Shown: in pieces, positions 8,032-17,164 of the stretch
How the letters are laid out: each line of letters opens with the position of its first letter
How positions within the stretch are numbered: the first letter of the stretch is position 1
Source: a bacterium
Lineage (GTDB): Bacteria > Myxococcota > UBA727 > JAUIJE01
Length of the DNA stretch: 64,000 nt
Reading direction: 5' to 3'
Assembly (NCBI GenBank): GCA_030431455.1
Contig: JAUIJE010000012.1
Span: 1-64,000, forward strand
The notes under the pieces: model-generated
What the model was told of the DNA's origin: nothing
What the model saw: only the letters and a program-made list of their open reading frames with translations
The model's database searches: none
Made by a program: the position numbers and the translations under genes

Positions 8032-11000
8032 TCAGCCCGCCGGGGAGGCGGGCGCGCCGCACTCGACCACCACCAGGGTCAGGTCGTCGTCGAAATCGCC
8101 ACCGGAAAAGCCGATGACATCTTTATAAACGGCGTCGATGGCCGCGGGCAAAGAGTGTCCGAAATGAGCCTGAAGGCTTTTCGAGAGTCGTCGCCGGCCA
8201 AACTCGCGGTGATCGGCGTTGGCCGCTTCGGTCACGCCGTCGGTGTACAGCAGCAGGCGGTCCCCTTCGGCCACGTCGAGGGTGGTGAGCCCAAACTGTG
8301 GCGAGGCGGACATGCCCAAGGGATCGCCTCGAAGCGGGACCGCCTTGACGGTGCGGTCTGCGGCCCCGCCCCCCCGGACCATGAAGTGAGGGCAGTGGCC
8401 GGCCGACGCCACCGTGACCGGGCCGGCCCCGCACGGGAGGTGCACCGCGATGGCGGTCATCAACAGATCGCCCCCGGTGGCTTCCCGGATCACGGTGTTG
8501 ATTTCGCCGAGCACCCCGTCGACGGCGAGGTCTTCGCGCCGAACCGCCAAATCCCACGCGGTCTTGGCCACCGCGGTGACCATCGCCGCGCCCAAGCCGT
8601 GACCGGTGACGTCGCCGACAAAGACGAACACGCCCCGATCGCCCCCGTCGTGCAGCGCCCAGCAATCGCCGCCGCAAGCGCTGGCCGGTTGTACCAATCC
8701 ATAGACTTTGGAATGGGAAAACTCGTGCGGCTCCGCGCGGGGAACCATGGAGAGCTGGATCTGTCGCGCGATCTGCAGCTCTTTGTTGAGCGCGTCCTCC
8801 CGCGCGGCCACGAGTTCGGCGGTGCGGGTCTCGACCTTCTTCTCCAGGTTGGCGTTGAGCTCCTGCACGGTTTGGTATTGCTCGGCGTTGGTGAGCGCCA
8901 CCGCGGCTTGGCCGGCGAGAATCTCGAGGAGGTCGCGGGCGGTGCCGCCGATGTGGTCGGCCTTGACCATCAACACCCCCACGCAACGGTTGTTGCGCAC
9001 GATGGGCGCGCCGAACCAGCCCGCGCCCTCCGCGCGCTGGACTTGCAGGGTCGCCTGCACCTCGGGAAGGATGGCGCCGAACGCGGCCTGCACGTCCTCG
9101 TCGTCGGGACCGAGGGGGCCGCGGCTGGCTTGGCATAAAAAGCGACCGTCCCGGTGCTGGCGGTAGGCGAACACCGCGGTGGCGCGCAGAACATCAAAGG
9201 TCGCGCCCGCGATGCGATCCAGCCCCTCGTCGGGATCGAGGGTCGCGCTCACCAGCTGGCCCACCTGCACCAGGGCGGCGAGCTCAAAGTTGTTGTTGCG
9301 TTGGGCCAGCACCACGGTGCGGGCGAGGGTGCTCGCGGCCCGTTGGCCCAGGGTGTGCTGGAGGGCGGCGCTGCTGTCGCCGGGGCCAGCCGCGGCCGGC
9401 GGGACCGAGTCGCTGTCCGGGGACAGGCCGGGCACCGAGGAAATCGCCTGCCGGGCGTGTCGTTGGGCGTCGTGCAGGTCGCCCATGGCCGACAGGGCCA
9501 CCGCCCGGCGGAAGGCCTCGATCGCCCCCGGGTGGGCAAAGCCGAGCTCTTCGTCCACGTCGGGGCCGAAGGTCGCGCGCAGGGCTTCGGCCTCTTTGAC
9601 GCACTCTTGGACCCAGAACCGCGCCCGCAATGTTTCTGCGCTGTCGCGGGCCGCCCCCAGCCACCCGACGGCGAGGTCCCGGCGGCCGTGCCGGCGGGCC
9701 CACCGGGCCCGGGCCAGCAACAGCCGGGTCTGGGTGGGGCGCGTGGGGTACGGAAACCCTTCGTCGACGTGGGCCCAGCGCTGGAACGCTCGGTCGGCCC
9801 GCCCGGCGTCGAGCTCGAGCAGGCCGCGCACGAAGGTGTCGAGGCCGACCAGGCCGGGGGCGATCCAGCGCGCCAACCGCACGAGCCGGGCGAAGCGCCG
9901 GGCGGTCCGGCGCAGCCGGCGCTGCTCCCCCCGGGAGCTGCTGCCGCTGTGCACCCGCTCCAGGCAAGCTTCGACGAGCTGGGACGCCCCGGCCACGATG
10001 AGCGCGGGGGTGGCGACCAACCGTTTGGCCCCGAACCAGAGCGCGGCCTTGTGCGCGGCGATGGCTTCGCGGTGTTCGCCCCGCCAAAGGTGCAAGCGGG
10101 CTTGGTTGATGGCGTGGTTGTAGTGCTCGAGGTTGTTGTGGGTGCGGAGGATGATGGGGAGGTTGGCGTCGTGGATCTGTTGGGCGTCGTCGAGGCCGAG
10201 CTGGAAATGGGTCACCACGTGCACGTTGTTGATGAAGGCGTGGGCCAAGGGGATGCGCTCGTAGTGATCTCGGTAGCGCTCGGCCAACCGCAACACCTCG
10301 TCGAACTCGCCGCGCCAGACGTGGCAGCCGGCCACACAATTCGCGGCGTACACCGACAGTTGGTTGTCTTCGAGCTCTTGGAGGATGGCGAGGCTCTCGT
10401 GGGCGCGGCGGGGCAACTCGTCGTCCCAGGTGGCCACGGTGTAGCCCACCACCGGGAACAGGCTCTTGCACAGCGCGATGGCCACCGGGTCGCCCGAGGC
10501 CAGGGCGCGCTGGTGTCCGGCGTCGATGACCCGGCGGGCGACCCCGGGGAGGCCGAAGGAGGCGACCACCACCCCGGCGTAGCTGAGGGCGATGGCTTGC
10601 TCGCCCTTGAAGTCGGGGACCCGGTGGGTGAGCTCCAACGACGAGAACACCCCGCACAGGGCCTTGGGCGCGTTGGTCGAGTACCAGAACAGATTGCCGT
10701 CTGCAATGACATTGGTGATGGTCTTGAGCCGGCGCGCCTCCGCCGTGCCCCGGGCGACGCGGCGAAAACACCAGGCCGGGAGCAACAACCGCAAGAGCAC
10801 CTTGAGGATCATCAGCTGCGCCCACACAAACGCCCCGAGGGTCGAGCGGGGCAGGCGGTAGCCGAGCAACTTCAACGTCGAATAGTAGTGGTCGGCGGTG
10901 CGCTGTGAATCCGCCCCGAACACCGACGCGCTCACGGAGATCTGGAGCAGCTCCAGCCGGGCGTCGTCGTCGATGGGCTGATTGAGCAGCTCTTCACAGA

Positions 11001-13338
11001 TCTCGGCGGCCTCTCGGTATCGGCCTCGTTTGCGCAGGGTATGGGCGCGCAGCACCGCGACCCGCAGGCGGGTGGCGTCGTCGAGCGGTCCCCCGGCGGC
11101 GGCCTCGGCTTGGACCAGAAAGCGGCTGGCGTCGCGCACCAAGGAGCGGCGCAGGGACACCTCGGCGGCGCGCAGTTGCCAATCGAGGGTGTCCTCGCGG
11201 CGGGGGGCGTGGTGGAGGTGGTCGGCGATCTCGGGGGCGAGCTCCCCGTCGGGGCGCTCGGGGGCGTCGATCAAAAACGCCGCCGTGCGCAGGTGGAGCG
11301 CGGCGGCCCGGTCGGGGGTGAGCTGGGCGGTGACCGCCTCCTGGAGTTTGTCGTGGGCAAAGGCGTAGCCCTCGGCCCCGAGGTCTTTGAGGATGCGCGC
11401 GGCGAGGGCTTCGTCCACCGCCGCGAGCACATCGAGCTCGGCGAGGGGGCAGAGGGCGGCGAGCTGGTCGAAGCGCAGCACGCGGTCGGCCACCGCGAGG
11501 TGGCGCAACAGGTCGACGCAGGCGGGCGAGGCCTGGGCCACCCGGTGCCGGATGAGATCCACGAGGTCGAGGCTGAGGTCGAGCTGCTCGGCCCGGTCGC
11601 GGTGAAGCACCCAGCGTTCGTCGTCGTGGACGAGCGCCCCCTCGACGTGCAGCCGGTGCAGGAGCTCGAGCGCGTACAGGGGAGCGCCTTGGCTTTGCCG
11701 GATCACCAGCGCGGGCAGCCCCACGGGGAGCTGGGCCGCGGGGGTGGCGAGGGCCTCGCACACAATGTCAGTGATCGCTTCTTCGGTGAGCGGCTCGAGA
11801 TGGATGCGCGACACCGCCGGTCGGGGGTCGCCGGTGTACAAACGCTCCAGGTCACCACCGCGGATGAGCTCGTCCGAGCGCAGAGACCCGATCACCAACA
11901 CGTCCCGGGCCGCGCCCTCGGCGAGCCCGAGCACGAACCGCAGGCTCCGGTTGTCCGCCCACTGGAGGTCGTCGATCACCAGAATCAACCGGCCCTCGGC
12001 GGGGCGAAGCTCCTCCAGCAACATTCGCAAGACTTCGTTTTCGCGTTGCCGGTCGTCGGGGGCGGCGTTGGCCGCGGCCTGCACCCCCACCCCCAACGCG
12101 CGCAACCGAGGCACCAGCTGCACCGCCATGGCCACGTCTTCGCCCAGCACCTCCCGCACCCGGCCCGCGAACCGGGCGGGATCGAAGCCCGGCCGCCGGG
12201 CCACCGCCTCGAGGTGGGCATCGAGCATGTCGGTGATGGGCTGGTACGGAATGGCACTGCACCCGCGGTGGCACTTGGTCTCCAGGGTGAGCCCGGACTG
12301 GGCGGTGGACCGCCGCAAGAACTCCGAGATCAGGCGGCTCTTGCCCACCCCCGAGCGCCCCCCCACCAGCACCATGTGCGCGGCGGCCTCGGCCGGGGTG
12401 GTGGCCGCGCGCAGCTGGTCGAGCTCGCGGTGGCGCCCGGCCAACGACACCGCGAGCTTGGGCTGGCGCTCCCCGGGCAGGCTGTCGAGCACCATCTCGG
12501 CCAGCGCCGCGGGGTCGTCCGCCTCGGCCACGCGTTGCAGGTCACGCTCCAGGCTCTCGGCCGAGCGGTAGCGGTCGCCGGGGTCCTTTTCGAGGAGCTT
12601 TTCCACCACCCGGCTGAGCACCACCGGCACCGCCCGGTCGATGCTCCGCAGCGGCGGGGCGGGGGCGAAGGCGTGCTTCTCCAATGCATCAGCAAAGGAG
12701 TGGAACACGAAGGGCGTACGGCCCGAAAACAGCTCGAACAAGATCAGGCCCGCGGCGTACAGGTCGGCCCGGTGATCGAGCGGGGCGTCGCGCAGGCGGG
12801 TCTGCTCGGGGGCCATGTAGGCGGCGGTGCCTTGCACCGCTTGGTCGGCCTGGCGGCTCGAGGCGTGGGACAGGCCAAAGTCGATCAGGTGAACGTGGGC
12901 TTGGCCCGGTTGCTGGGGATTTTGCACCAGGACGTTGGCGGGCTTGAGGTCGCCGTGGAACACCCCCTTTTGGTGCACCGCGGCGAGGCCGGCGGCGAGC
13001 TGCACCCCGATGCGCAGGGCCTCACCCACCGGCAAGCGGCCTTTGCCCAACACCGCCTTGAGGTCGGTCGCGGGCACGTACGAGGTGATGATCGAGGGAC
13101 GCCCGTCCTCAAGCTCGACCCCGACGAAGTCCACGATGTGGGGGTGGCGGAGCTGGGCGAGGATGGACGCCTCCTGCCGCACCCGCAGGGCGGCTTCGAG
13201 GGGCAAGAACTCCTTGAGTTGTTTGACCACGTACTGGTGACCGTCGGTGCGGGACCGCACGCGGTAGACCCGGCTGAACGAACCCTCGCCCAGCAGCTCC
13301 CACTCGTCGTATCGGTCGCGGAGGGATGCGGCCCGCAC
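8032..13338 (-). CDS. Ser/Thr kinase - AAA ATPase - TPR - GAF - SpoIIE phosphatase fusion
   Basis: A 1768-residue signalling protein. The kinase (about 10-275) has LLGEGSFSRVYRV, VVKQL, HGDLKPANVL and LIDFGLSH; HGD replaces HRD, so it is a non-RD type. An AAA-type ATPase (about 290-640) has Walker A VGGRSGVGKS and Walker B LILVIDDLQWAD. A helical TPR-like stretch (about 650-1250) follows, then a GAF-like domain (about 1380-1515), a coiled coil (NLEKKVETRTAEL) and a PP2C/SpoIIE-type phosphatase (about 1565-1765; FVGDVTGHGLGAAMV, LYTDGVTEA). The likely role is to sense a signal and dephosphorylate STAS proteins. The start is GTG, one base after the stop of the upstream HATPase gene. Confidence 0.88.
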   Translation of the reverse strand: MRAASLRDRYDEWELLGEGSFSRVYRVRSRTDGHQYVVKQLKEFLPLEAALRVRQEASILAQLRHPHIVDFVGVELEDGRPSIITSYVPATDLKAVLGKGRLPVGEALRIGVQLAAGLAAVHQKGVFHGDLKPANVLVQNPQQPGQAHVHLIDFGLSHASSRQADQAVQGTAAYMAPEQTRLRDAPLDHRADLYAAGLILFELFSGRTPFVFHSFADALEKHAFAPAPPLRSIDRAVPVVLSRVVEKLLEKDPGDRYRSAESLERDLQRVAEADDPAALAEMVLDSLPGERQPKLAVSLAGRHRELDQLRAATTPAEAAAHMVLVGGRSGVGKSRLISEFLRRSTAQSGLTLETKCHRGCSAIPYQPITDMLDAHLEAVARRPGFDPARFAGRVREVLGEDVAMAVQLVPRLRALGVGVQAAANAAPDDRQRENEVLRMLLEELRPAEGRLILVIDDLQWADNRSLRFVLGLAEGAARDVLVIGSLRSDELIRGGDLERLYTGDPRPAVSRIHLEPLTEEAITDIVCEALATPAAQLPVGLPALVIRQSQGAPLYALELLHRLHVEGALVHDDERWVLHRDRAEQLDLSLDLVDLIRHRVAQASPACVDLLRHLAVADRVLRFDQLAALCPLAELDVLAAVDEALAARILKDLGAEGYAFAHDKLQEAVTAQLTPDRAAALHLRTAAFLIDAPERPDGELAPEIADHLHHAPRREDTLDWQLRAAEVSLRRSLVRDASRFLVQAEAAAGGPLDDATRLRVAVLRAHTLRKRGRYREAAEICEELLNQPIDDDARLELLQISVSASVFGADSQRTADHYYSTLKLLGYRLPRSTLGAFVWAQLMILKVLLRLLLPAWCFRRVARGTAEARRLKTITNVIADGNLFWYSTNAPKALCGVFSSLELTHRVPDFKGEQAIALSYAGVVVASFGLPGVARRVIDAGHQRALASGDPVAIALCKSLFPVVGYTVATWDDELPRRAHESLAILQELEDNQLSVYAANCVAGCHVWRGEFDEVLRLAERYRDHYERIPLAHAFINNVHVVTHFQLGLDDAQQIHDANLPIILRTHNNLEHYNHAINQARLHLWRGEHREAIAAHKAALWFGAKRLVATPALIVAGASQLVEACLERVHSGSSSRGEQRRLRRTARRFARLVRLARWIAPGLVGLDTFVRGLLELDAGRADRAFQRWAHVDEGFPYPTRPTQTRLLLARARWARRHGRRDLAVGWLGAARDSAETLRARFWVQECVKEAEALRATFGPDVDEELGFAHPGAIEAFRRAVALSAMGDLHDAQRHARQAISSVPGLSPDSDSVPPAAAGPGDSSAALQHTLGQRAASTLARTVVLAQRNNNFELAALVQVGQLVSATLDPDEGLDRIAGATFDVLRATAVFAYRQHRDGRFLCQASRGPLGPDDEDVQAAFGAILPEVQATLQVQRAEGAGWFGAPIVRNNRCVGVLMVKADHIGGTARDLLEILAGQAAVALTNAEQYQTVQELNANLEKKVETRTAELVAAREDALNKELQIARQIQLSMVPRAEPHEFSHSKVYGLVQPASACGGDCWALHDGGDRGVFVFVGDVTGHGLGAAMVTAVAKTAWDLAVRREDLAVDGVLGEINTVIREATGGDLLMTAIAVHLPCGAGPVTVASAGHCPHFMVRGGGAADRTVKAVPLRGDPLGMSASPQFGLTTLDVAEGDRLLLYTDGVTEAANADHREFGRRRLSKSLQAHFGHSLPAAIDAVYKDVIGFSGGDFDDDLTLVVVECGAPASPAG
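10704..10714. repeat. Palindromic word CAATGACATTG
   Basis: An 11-bp perfect interrupted palindrome inside the kinase/phosphatase gene. The same 11 bases occur at 56610-56620, and variants occur elsewhere in the window. It is AT-rich in a GC-rich background. Confidence 0.7.
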
Positions 13339-13339
13339 G

Positions 13340-14326
13340 TCATTCCACCACGAACAGGTTGAACGACTTGGCCCGGCCCGCGAACTTTCGGTAGCCCCCG
13401 CGCATGTCGGTCAGGCCAATCATTTCTGTGCACAGCCCGGGACGGATGTTGATCACAAAATGCGAGACCGCATCGAATACGTAGTACAGCCCGAGCCCGG
13501 CGCCGCCCCGCTTCTGGTCGACCTGGTCTTTGCCCCCGCGCAGGCACTTGGCGAGATAGTGCAAGATGCGCTGGGGTTCGATCGAGCCGAACGGGTCCCG
13601 CACCGCGATGCCCATGCGCTCCCCGTCGCTCATGTACTGCACCCGCACATGCTCGTCGCGGTCCAGCGCCACCGCCACCTTGCGGTCGACGTGGCTGTAC
13701 CGGGCGGCCCCGTCCTGATCGACAGGGGCATTGTAAAGGGCATTGGTCACGAACTCATCGGCCACGGTCTGGAGCAGCTGCCGAAATCGCCCCCCGATGC
13801 CGAGCTCTTGGCCGTAGGCATCCACCGCCTCCACCACATCGTGTTTTTGGGCCGAGCGGGTGATGTCGAGGGTGCGCGGGGTCAGCCCCCACGAGAAGTA
13901 CTTCTCCACCCCGAACACATCCGCGGTGAGCACCTTGCGGGCGGTGACGATGACGTCCGCGGTGTGAAAGTCCTCCCCGTTCTTGGCCATGAGGTTGGTC
14001 AGGGCATAGCGGTCGAACAGCCGCACGAGATGTTCGCGGTCGTCCCGTCCCGAAAACAGCAACAGCTTGGTTCGTTTGTCGAGGCCCGCGAACCGCTCGA
14101 GGAACGCGGTGTGCATCTCGGCGGGGATGCTGTCCAGCGACGCGCACAGCAGATCGTATTGGCCGTCGTCGGGCAGCGCGGTGAGTTCGGCCTGGGCCTC
14201 GACCTCGCCGGCCACGCCGGTGAGGGCGGCGCCGAGCTGTTTGGCGGTGCGCCGGTTGCGGTCGACGATGAGGCACCGGGCCTGGGCGAGGGGGCCCGGG
14301 CCGGGCGCGGCGGGGGCGTCGGTCAC
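13340..14326 (-). CDS. Pseudo-receiver plus RsbW-type HATPase (anti-sigma-like kinase)
   Basis: A 328-residue protein. Residues about 16-135 resemble a response-regulator receiver (CLIVDRNR, KLLLFSG, LMAKNGED), but the phospho-acceptor Asp is replaced in YDLLCASLDS. Residues about 165-328 are a GHKL/HATPase domain: N-box E191..N195 in ADEFVTNALYNA, G1-like VRDPFGS (244-248), and G2 GGAGLGL (274-280). This is the arrangement of RsbW/SpoIIAB-type kinases that bind and phosphorylate STAS antagonists. It overlaps the upstream STAS-kinase gene by 4 bases and is followed after one base by the SpoIIE-bearing kinase, giving a complete partner-switching set. No sigma factor is nearby. Confidence 0.8.
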   Translation of the reverse strand: MTDAPAAPGPGPLAQARCLIVDRNRRTAKQLGAALTGVAGEVEAQAELTALPDDGQYDLLCASLDSIPAEMHTAFLERFAGLDKRTKLLLFSGRDDREHLVRLFDRYALTNLMAKNGEDFHTADVIVTARKVLTADVFGVEKYFSWGLTPRTLDITRSAQKHDVVEAVDAYGQELGIGGRFRQLLQTVADEFVTNALYNAPVDQDGAARYSHVDRKVAVALDRDEHVRVQYMSDGERMGIAVRDPFGSIEPQRILHYLAKCLRGGKDQVDQKRGGAGLGLYYVFDAVSHFVINIRPGLCTEMIGLTDMRGGYRKFAGRAKSFNLFVVE

Positions 14327-16485
14327 GATTCCCCCTGGGGGGCATTCTCGGTGCGTACGTCGTCGAGCAACACCGTGGCGTCGGTGGGGGTGGCCACCTT
14401 GGTGGTCTCCCCGGTCCGCACCTGGGTGGTGGGGGTCACGCCCCCTTCGTCGTCGACCAGACCGGCGCGGCGGGCGTCTTCGCTGAGCGCGGCGAGGGCG
14501 CTGCCCACGTCCTGCGGCGTGGCGTTGCGCCCAAGCCCGCTCATGGTGTCCTCGAGGGCGAGGCGAAACGCGGTGGCGGAGCCGTACCGGTCGGCCGCGT
14601 TCACCGCCGCGGCCCGGCGCACCACCCGATCGAGGGCGTCGGGCACATCCGGTCGGATGCTGCGCAGGGGGGGCAGCTCCTCGCGCATCACCGCGTAGAT
14701 GGTCTCGGTCTCGCCCCGTCGACGGAAGGGGTTTTTGCCCGACAGCGCGGTGTAGAGCACCAGGCCCGCGGCGTAGATGTCGGTGCGCACGGTGACGTCT
14801 TCGCCGCGGATCTGTTCGCGGGGCATGTACGTGACCTTGCCCTTGATGTTCCCGGTGCGGGTCTGGATCGTGCCCTGGGCTTTGGCGACCCCGAAGTCGG
14901 TGAGCTTGACCTGGCCGTTCTTGGCGATGAGCACGTTGTGGGGGGTCACGTCCCGGTGAATGATCGGGGCGGCGGCCCCGTCGGCCCCCACGTGGCCGTG
15001 GGCGGCCTCGAGCCCCGCGAGCACCCCGATGGCGATGCGCACCGCGATGGGGATGGGCAGGCGAAGCTGCAGGCGATTGGCCAACCGCAACACCAGGCTC
15101 AGGTCCCAGCCGTCGACGTACTCCATGACCATGAAGTAGTTGTCCTCGTCTTTGCCGAGGTCAAAGATCTGCACCACGTGCGCGTCGTTGAGCTTGGCCG
15201 CGAGCCGCGCCTCCTGCAGAAACATTTGCACAAACGCTTCGTCGTTCACCAGGTGGGGCAGGATGCGCTTGACCACCACCTCCTTTTCGAAACCCTCGGG
15301 GCCGACCTGCTTGCCCAAGAACACCTCGGCCATGCCCCCCAGCCCGAGCTTCTTGCCCACCTCGTAGCGGCCGAAGGCACGGTCTTGGGGCAGACGCTGG
15401 GCCGAGAGCACCCGCGACAGATCGGTGGTGGGGGCCGCGTGTTGCTCGAGGAACTCCTGGGCTTGCGCGGTGGGGTCCACGAGGTGCTCGGTGGGGACCT
15501 GGTTGAGCAGGGCGAGGTCATCATCGCGCAACGCCAGCGCGGTGGCGCCGCAATGGGGACAAGCCATGTGCAGCAACCCGTCCCGGTCCGCGAGCTGCGC
15601 GGGGTCGAGCTCGCGCGGGGCTGGCTTGCCACAGTTGGCGCACCCGGCGATGAAGGTCAGCGACACCATGCGGGGGAGGCGACCGCCGGCGAGCAAGGCG
15701 GCCAACAGCGGGACCCGGACCCGGGCCAGCCGGCGGTGGTCGGGGTCCTCGAGCAGCAGGTCGACCAGCGCGTCCCGGGCCGCGTCGGACACGTGCTCGA
15801 TGTCGTGGTCGATGATCAGAACCTGGCCTTCGAGGCCGTCGCCGAGGCGTTTGAGCTGCCCCCCGCGCCCGGCGGTGCCGGTGAGCCAGATCGCGGTGAG
15901 CTCACCGTCGACGTCCTTGCGGATGGTGAGCGCGGAGCGCTTGAGCGGTTTGCCGTCGATGACCGCGGACACCGCGGGGGGGACTTTGGGGGCGGGGACC
16001 GACGCGACGTATTCGAAGAACGCGTCGGGGAGGTCGTCGAGCTCGGTGTCGTCCTCGCCGCATTTGGGGCACGAGCGGGCCGGCGCGGCGAGCTGGGCCA
16101 CGGTCTCGTGGTCCTCGCGCAGATCGATGGGCGCGTCGAACTCATGGTCGCAGGCGTTGCAGACGTAGGGTGCGTACAGGGACACGAGCTTGGCGCTGCC
16201 CCCGAAGCCCGCGATCATGTTGAACTGGGCCGCGAAGGAGGGGCGGGTGCGGGCGAGGTACACCGAGCGGTGCGAGATGTCGTCGATGAACCCCATCCAC
16301 TCCCGCACCCCGAACGACGTGATGCGCACGACCCCGTCGAGGTCGATCACCACCGCCCCCGACGTGCCCTCGGTGAGGCTGCGCACCTGGTTGCGGTCGA
16401 ACCGTTCGTCCATGACCCCGGCGATGCGCAACGCGGTCACGGTCCCGTGTAGTTCTCGTTGGACATCAATGCCGTCTGGGGCCAC
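14323..16485 (-). CDS. STAS/zinc-ribbon repeat - Ser/Thr kinase fusion
   Basis: A 720-residue protein and the first gene of the operon. Residues 1-100 are a STAS domain with S57 (ITSFGVREW) where anti-anti-sigma factors are phosphorylated. A zinc ribbon follows (C109, C112, C139, C142). A second, more divergent STAS-like/ribbon unit spans about 165-335 (CANC, CPHC). Residues about 365-650 are a kinase with LGLGGMAEVFLG, VVKRIL, HRDVTPHNVL and LTDFGVAK. There is no transmembrane segment. The start is GTG, chosen because TATATT lies exactly 6 bases upstream. The N-terminal unit is clearly related to the divergent gene at 16593. Confidence 0.85.
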   Translation of the reverse strand: MAPDGIDVQRELHGTVTALRIAGVMDERFDRNQVRSLTEGTSGAVVIDLDGVVRITSFGVREWMGFIDDISHRSVYLARTRPSFAAQFNMIAGFGGSAKLVSLYAPYVCNACDHEFDAPIDLREDHETVAQLAAPARSCPKCGEDDTELDDLPDAFFEYVASVPAPKVPPAVSAVIDGKPLKRSALTIRKDVDGELTAIWLTGTAGRGGQLKRLGDGLEGQVLIIDHDIEHVSDAARDALVDLLLEDPDHRRLARVRVPLLAALLAGGRLPRMVSLTFIAGCANCGKPAPRELDPAQLADRDGLLHMACPHCGATALALRDDDLALLNQVPTEHLVDPTAQAQEFLEQHAAPTTDLSRVLSAQRLPQDRAFGRYEVGKKLGLGGMAEVFLGKQVGPEGFEKEVVVKRILPHLVNDEAFVQMFLQEARLAAKLNDAHVVQIFDLGKDEDNYFMVMEYVDGWDLSLVLRLANRLQLRLPIPIAVRIAIGVLAGLEAAHGHVGADGAAAPIIHRDVTPHNVLIAKNGQVKLTDFGVAKAQGTIQTRTGNIKGKVTYMPREQIRGEDVTVRTDIYAAGLVLYTALSGKNPFRRRGETETIYAVMREELPPLRSIRPDVPDALDRVVRRAAAVNAADRYGSATAFRLALEDTMSGLGRNATPQDVGSALAALSEDARRAGLVDDEGGVTPTTQVRTGETTKVATPTDATVLLDDVRTENAPQGES

Positions 16486-16491
16486 GGATCA

Positions 16492-16497
16492 AATATA
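16492..16497 (-). promoter_or_regulatory. -10 element of the partner-switching operon
   Basis: TATATT on the minus strand, 6 bases before the GTG start of the STAS-kinase gene. Transcription would begin at or next to the GTG, giving a leaderless mRNA. No good -35 hexamer is seen at 17 bases. Confidence 0.55.
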
Positions 16498-16592
16498 GCG
16501 CGGGCCACGCCGGCGCCCGACGGGCGGCGGGGGCTGTCTCTGACCGGGGCGGTGCCTTGCGTTGGTTTTGCCTTTCACCGAGGATCGGAGAC

Positions 16593-17075
16593 ATGACCGG
16601 TCCCTTGGCATGGCATGCGTCCACCCACGCGGGGCGCGACACCCTCGTGCTCGAGGGGGACATCACCGAGGACGCGGACCTCGACGGGCTGCGCGCGGCG
16701 CTGAGAACGGCGACCGAGCTCGACACCAGCGCGGTGCGGCGCATCAACTCCTGTGGGGTGCGCGACTGGATGGCTTTTCTCTCCGCGGCCGAGGCGGAGG
16801 GCAAAGACATTACCCTCCACCGCTGCGCGGTCCCGCTGGTGTCCCAGCTGAACATGATCGCCAACTTTCGCGGCCACTGCACCATCACGTCCGTGATGGC
16901 GCCGTTTGTGTGTGGGGCGTGCGACCACGAACTGACCGAGGAGATCGCGCTCGACGGGACCGAACGGGAGCGCATCCAGAACCCGCCGCCCTGTCCTGCG
17001 TGCGGGGCCGCGGCGATGGAGTTCGACGATTTGGAAGAACAGTTCTTTGCGTTCCTCGACGACGAACGCGCGTAG
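16593..17075 (+). CDS. STAS domain protein with C-terminal zinc ribbon
   Basis: A 160-residue protein. Residues 1-100 form a STAS domain with S53 in INSCGVRDW at the usual phosphorylation position. The zinc ribbon has C107, C110, C134 and C137 (VCGACDHE, CPACG), followed by an acidic EFDDLEEQFFAFL helix. The same STAS-ribbon-helix order opens the kinase fusion encoded divergently (TSFGVREW, CNACDHEF, ELDDLPDAFFEYV), so the two are paralogues. ATG 16593 is preferred over an upstream in-frame TTG because GGAG lies just before it. The probable role is the free antagonist that the RsbW-type ATPase binds and phosphorylates. Confidence 0.8.
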   Translation: MTGPLAWHASTHAGRDTLVLEGDITEDADLDGLRAALRTATELDTSAVRRINSCGVRDWMAFLSAAEAEGKDITLHRCAVPLVSQLNMIANFRGHCTITSVMAPFVCGACDHELTEEIALDGTERERIQNPPPCPACGAAAMEFDDLEEQFFAFLDDERA

Positions 17076-17164
17076 GGCGGGCCGGTGTGATCGGAGTCCC
17101 CCGGGCGGTGTTGAGGTCCCGATGCCGGCGTGACACGTCAAAGGGCCCAGGAGCAGAACCACCG

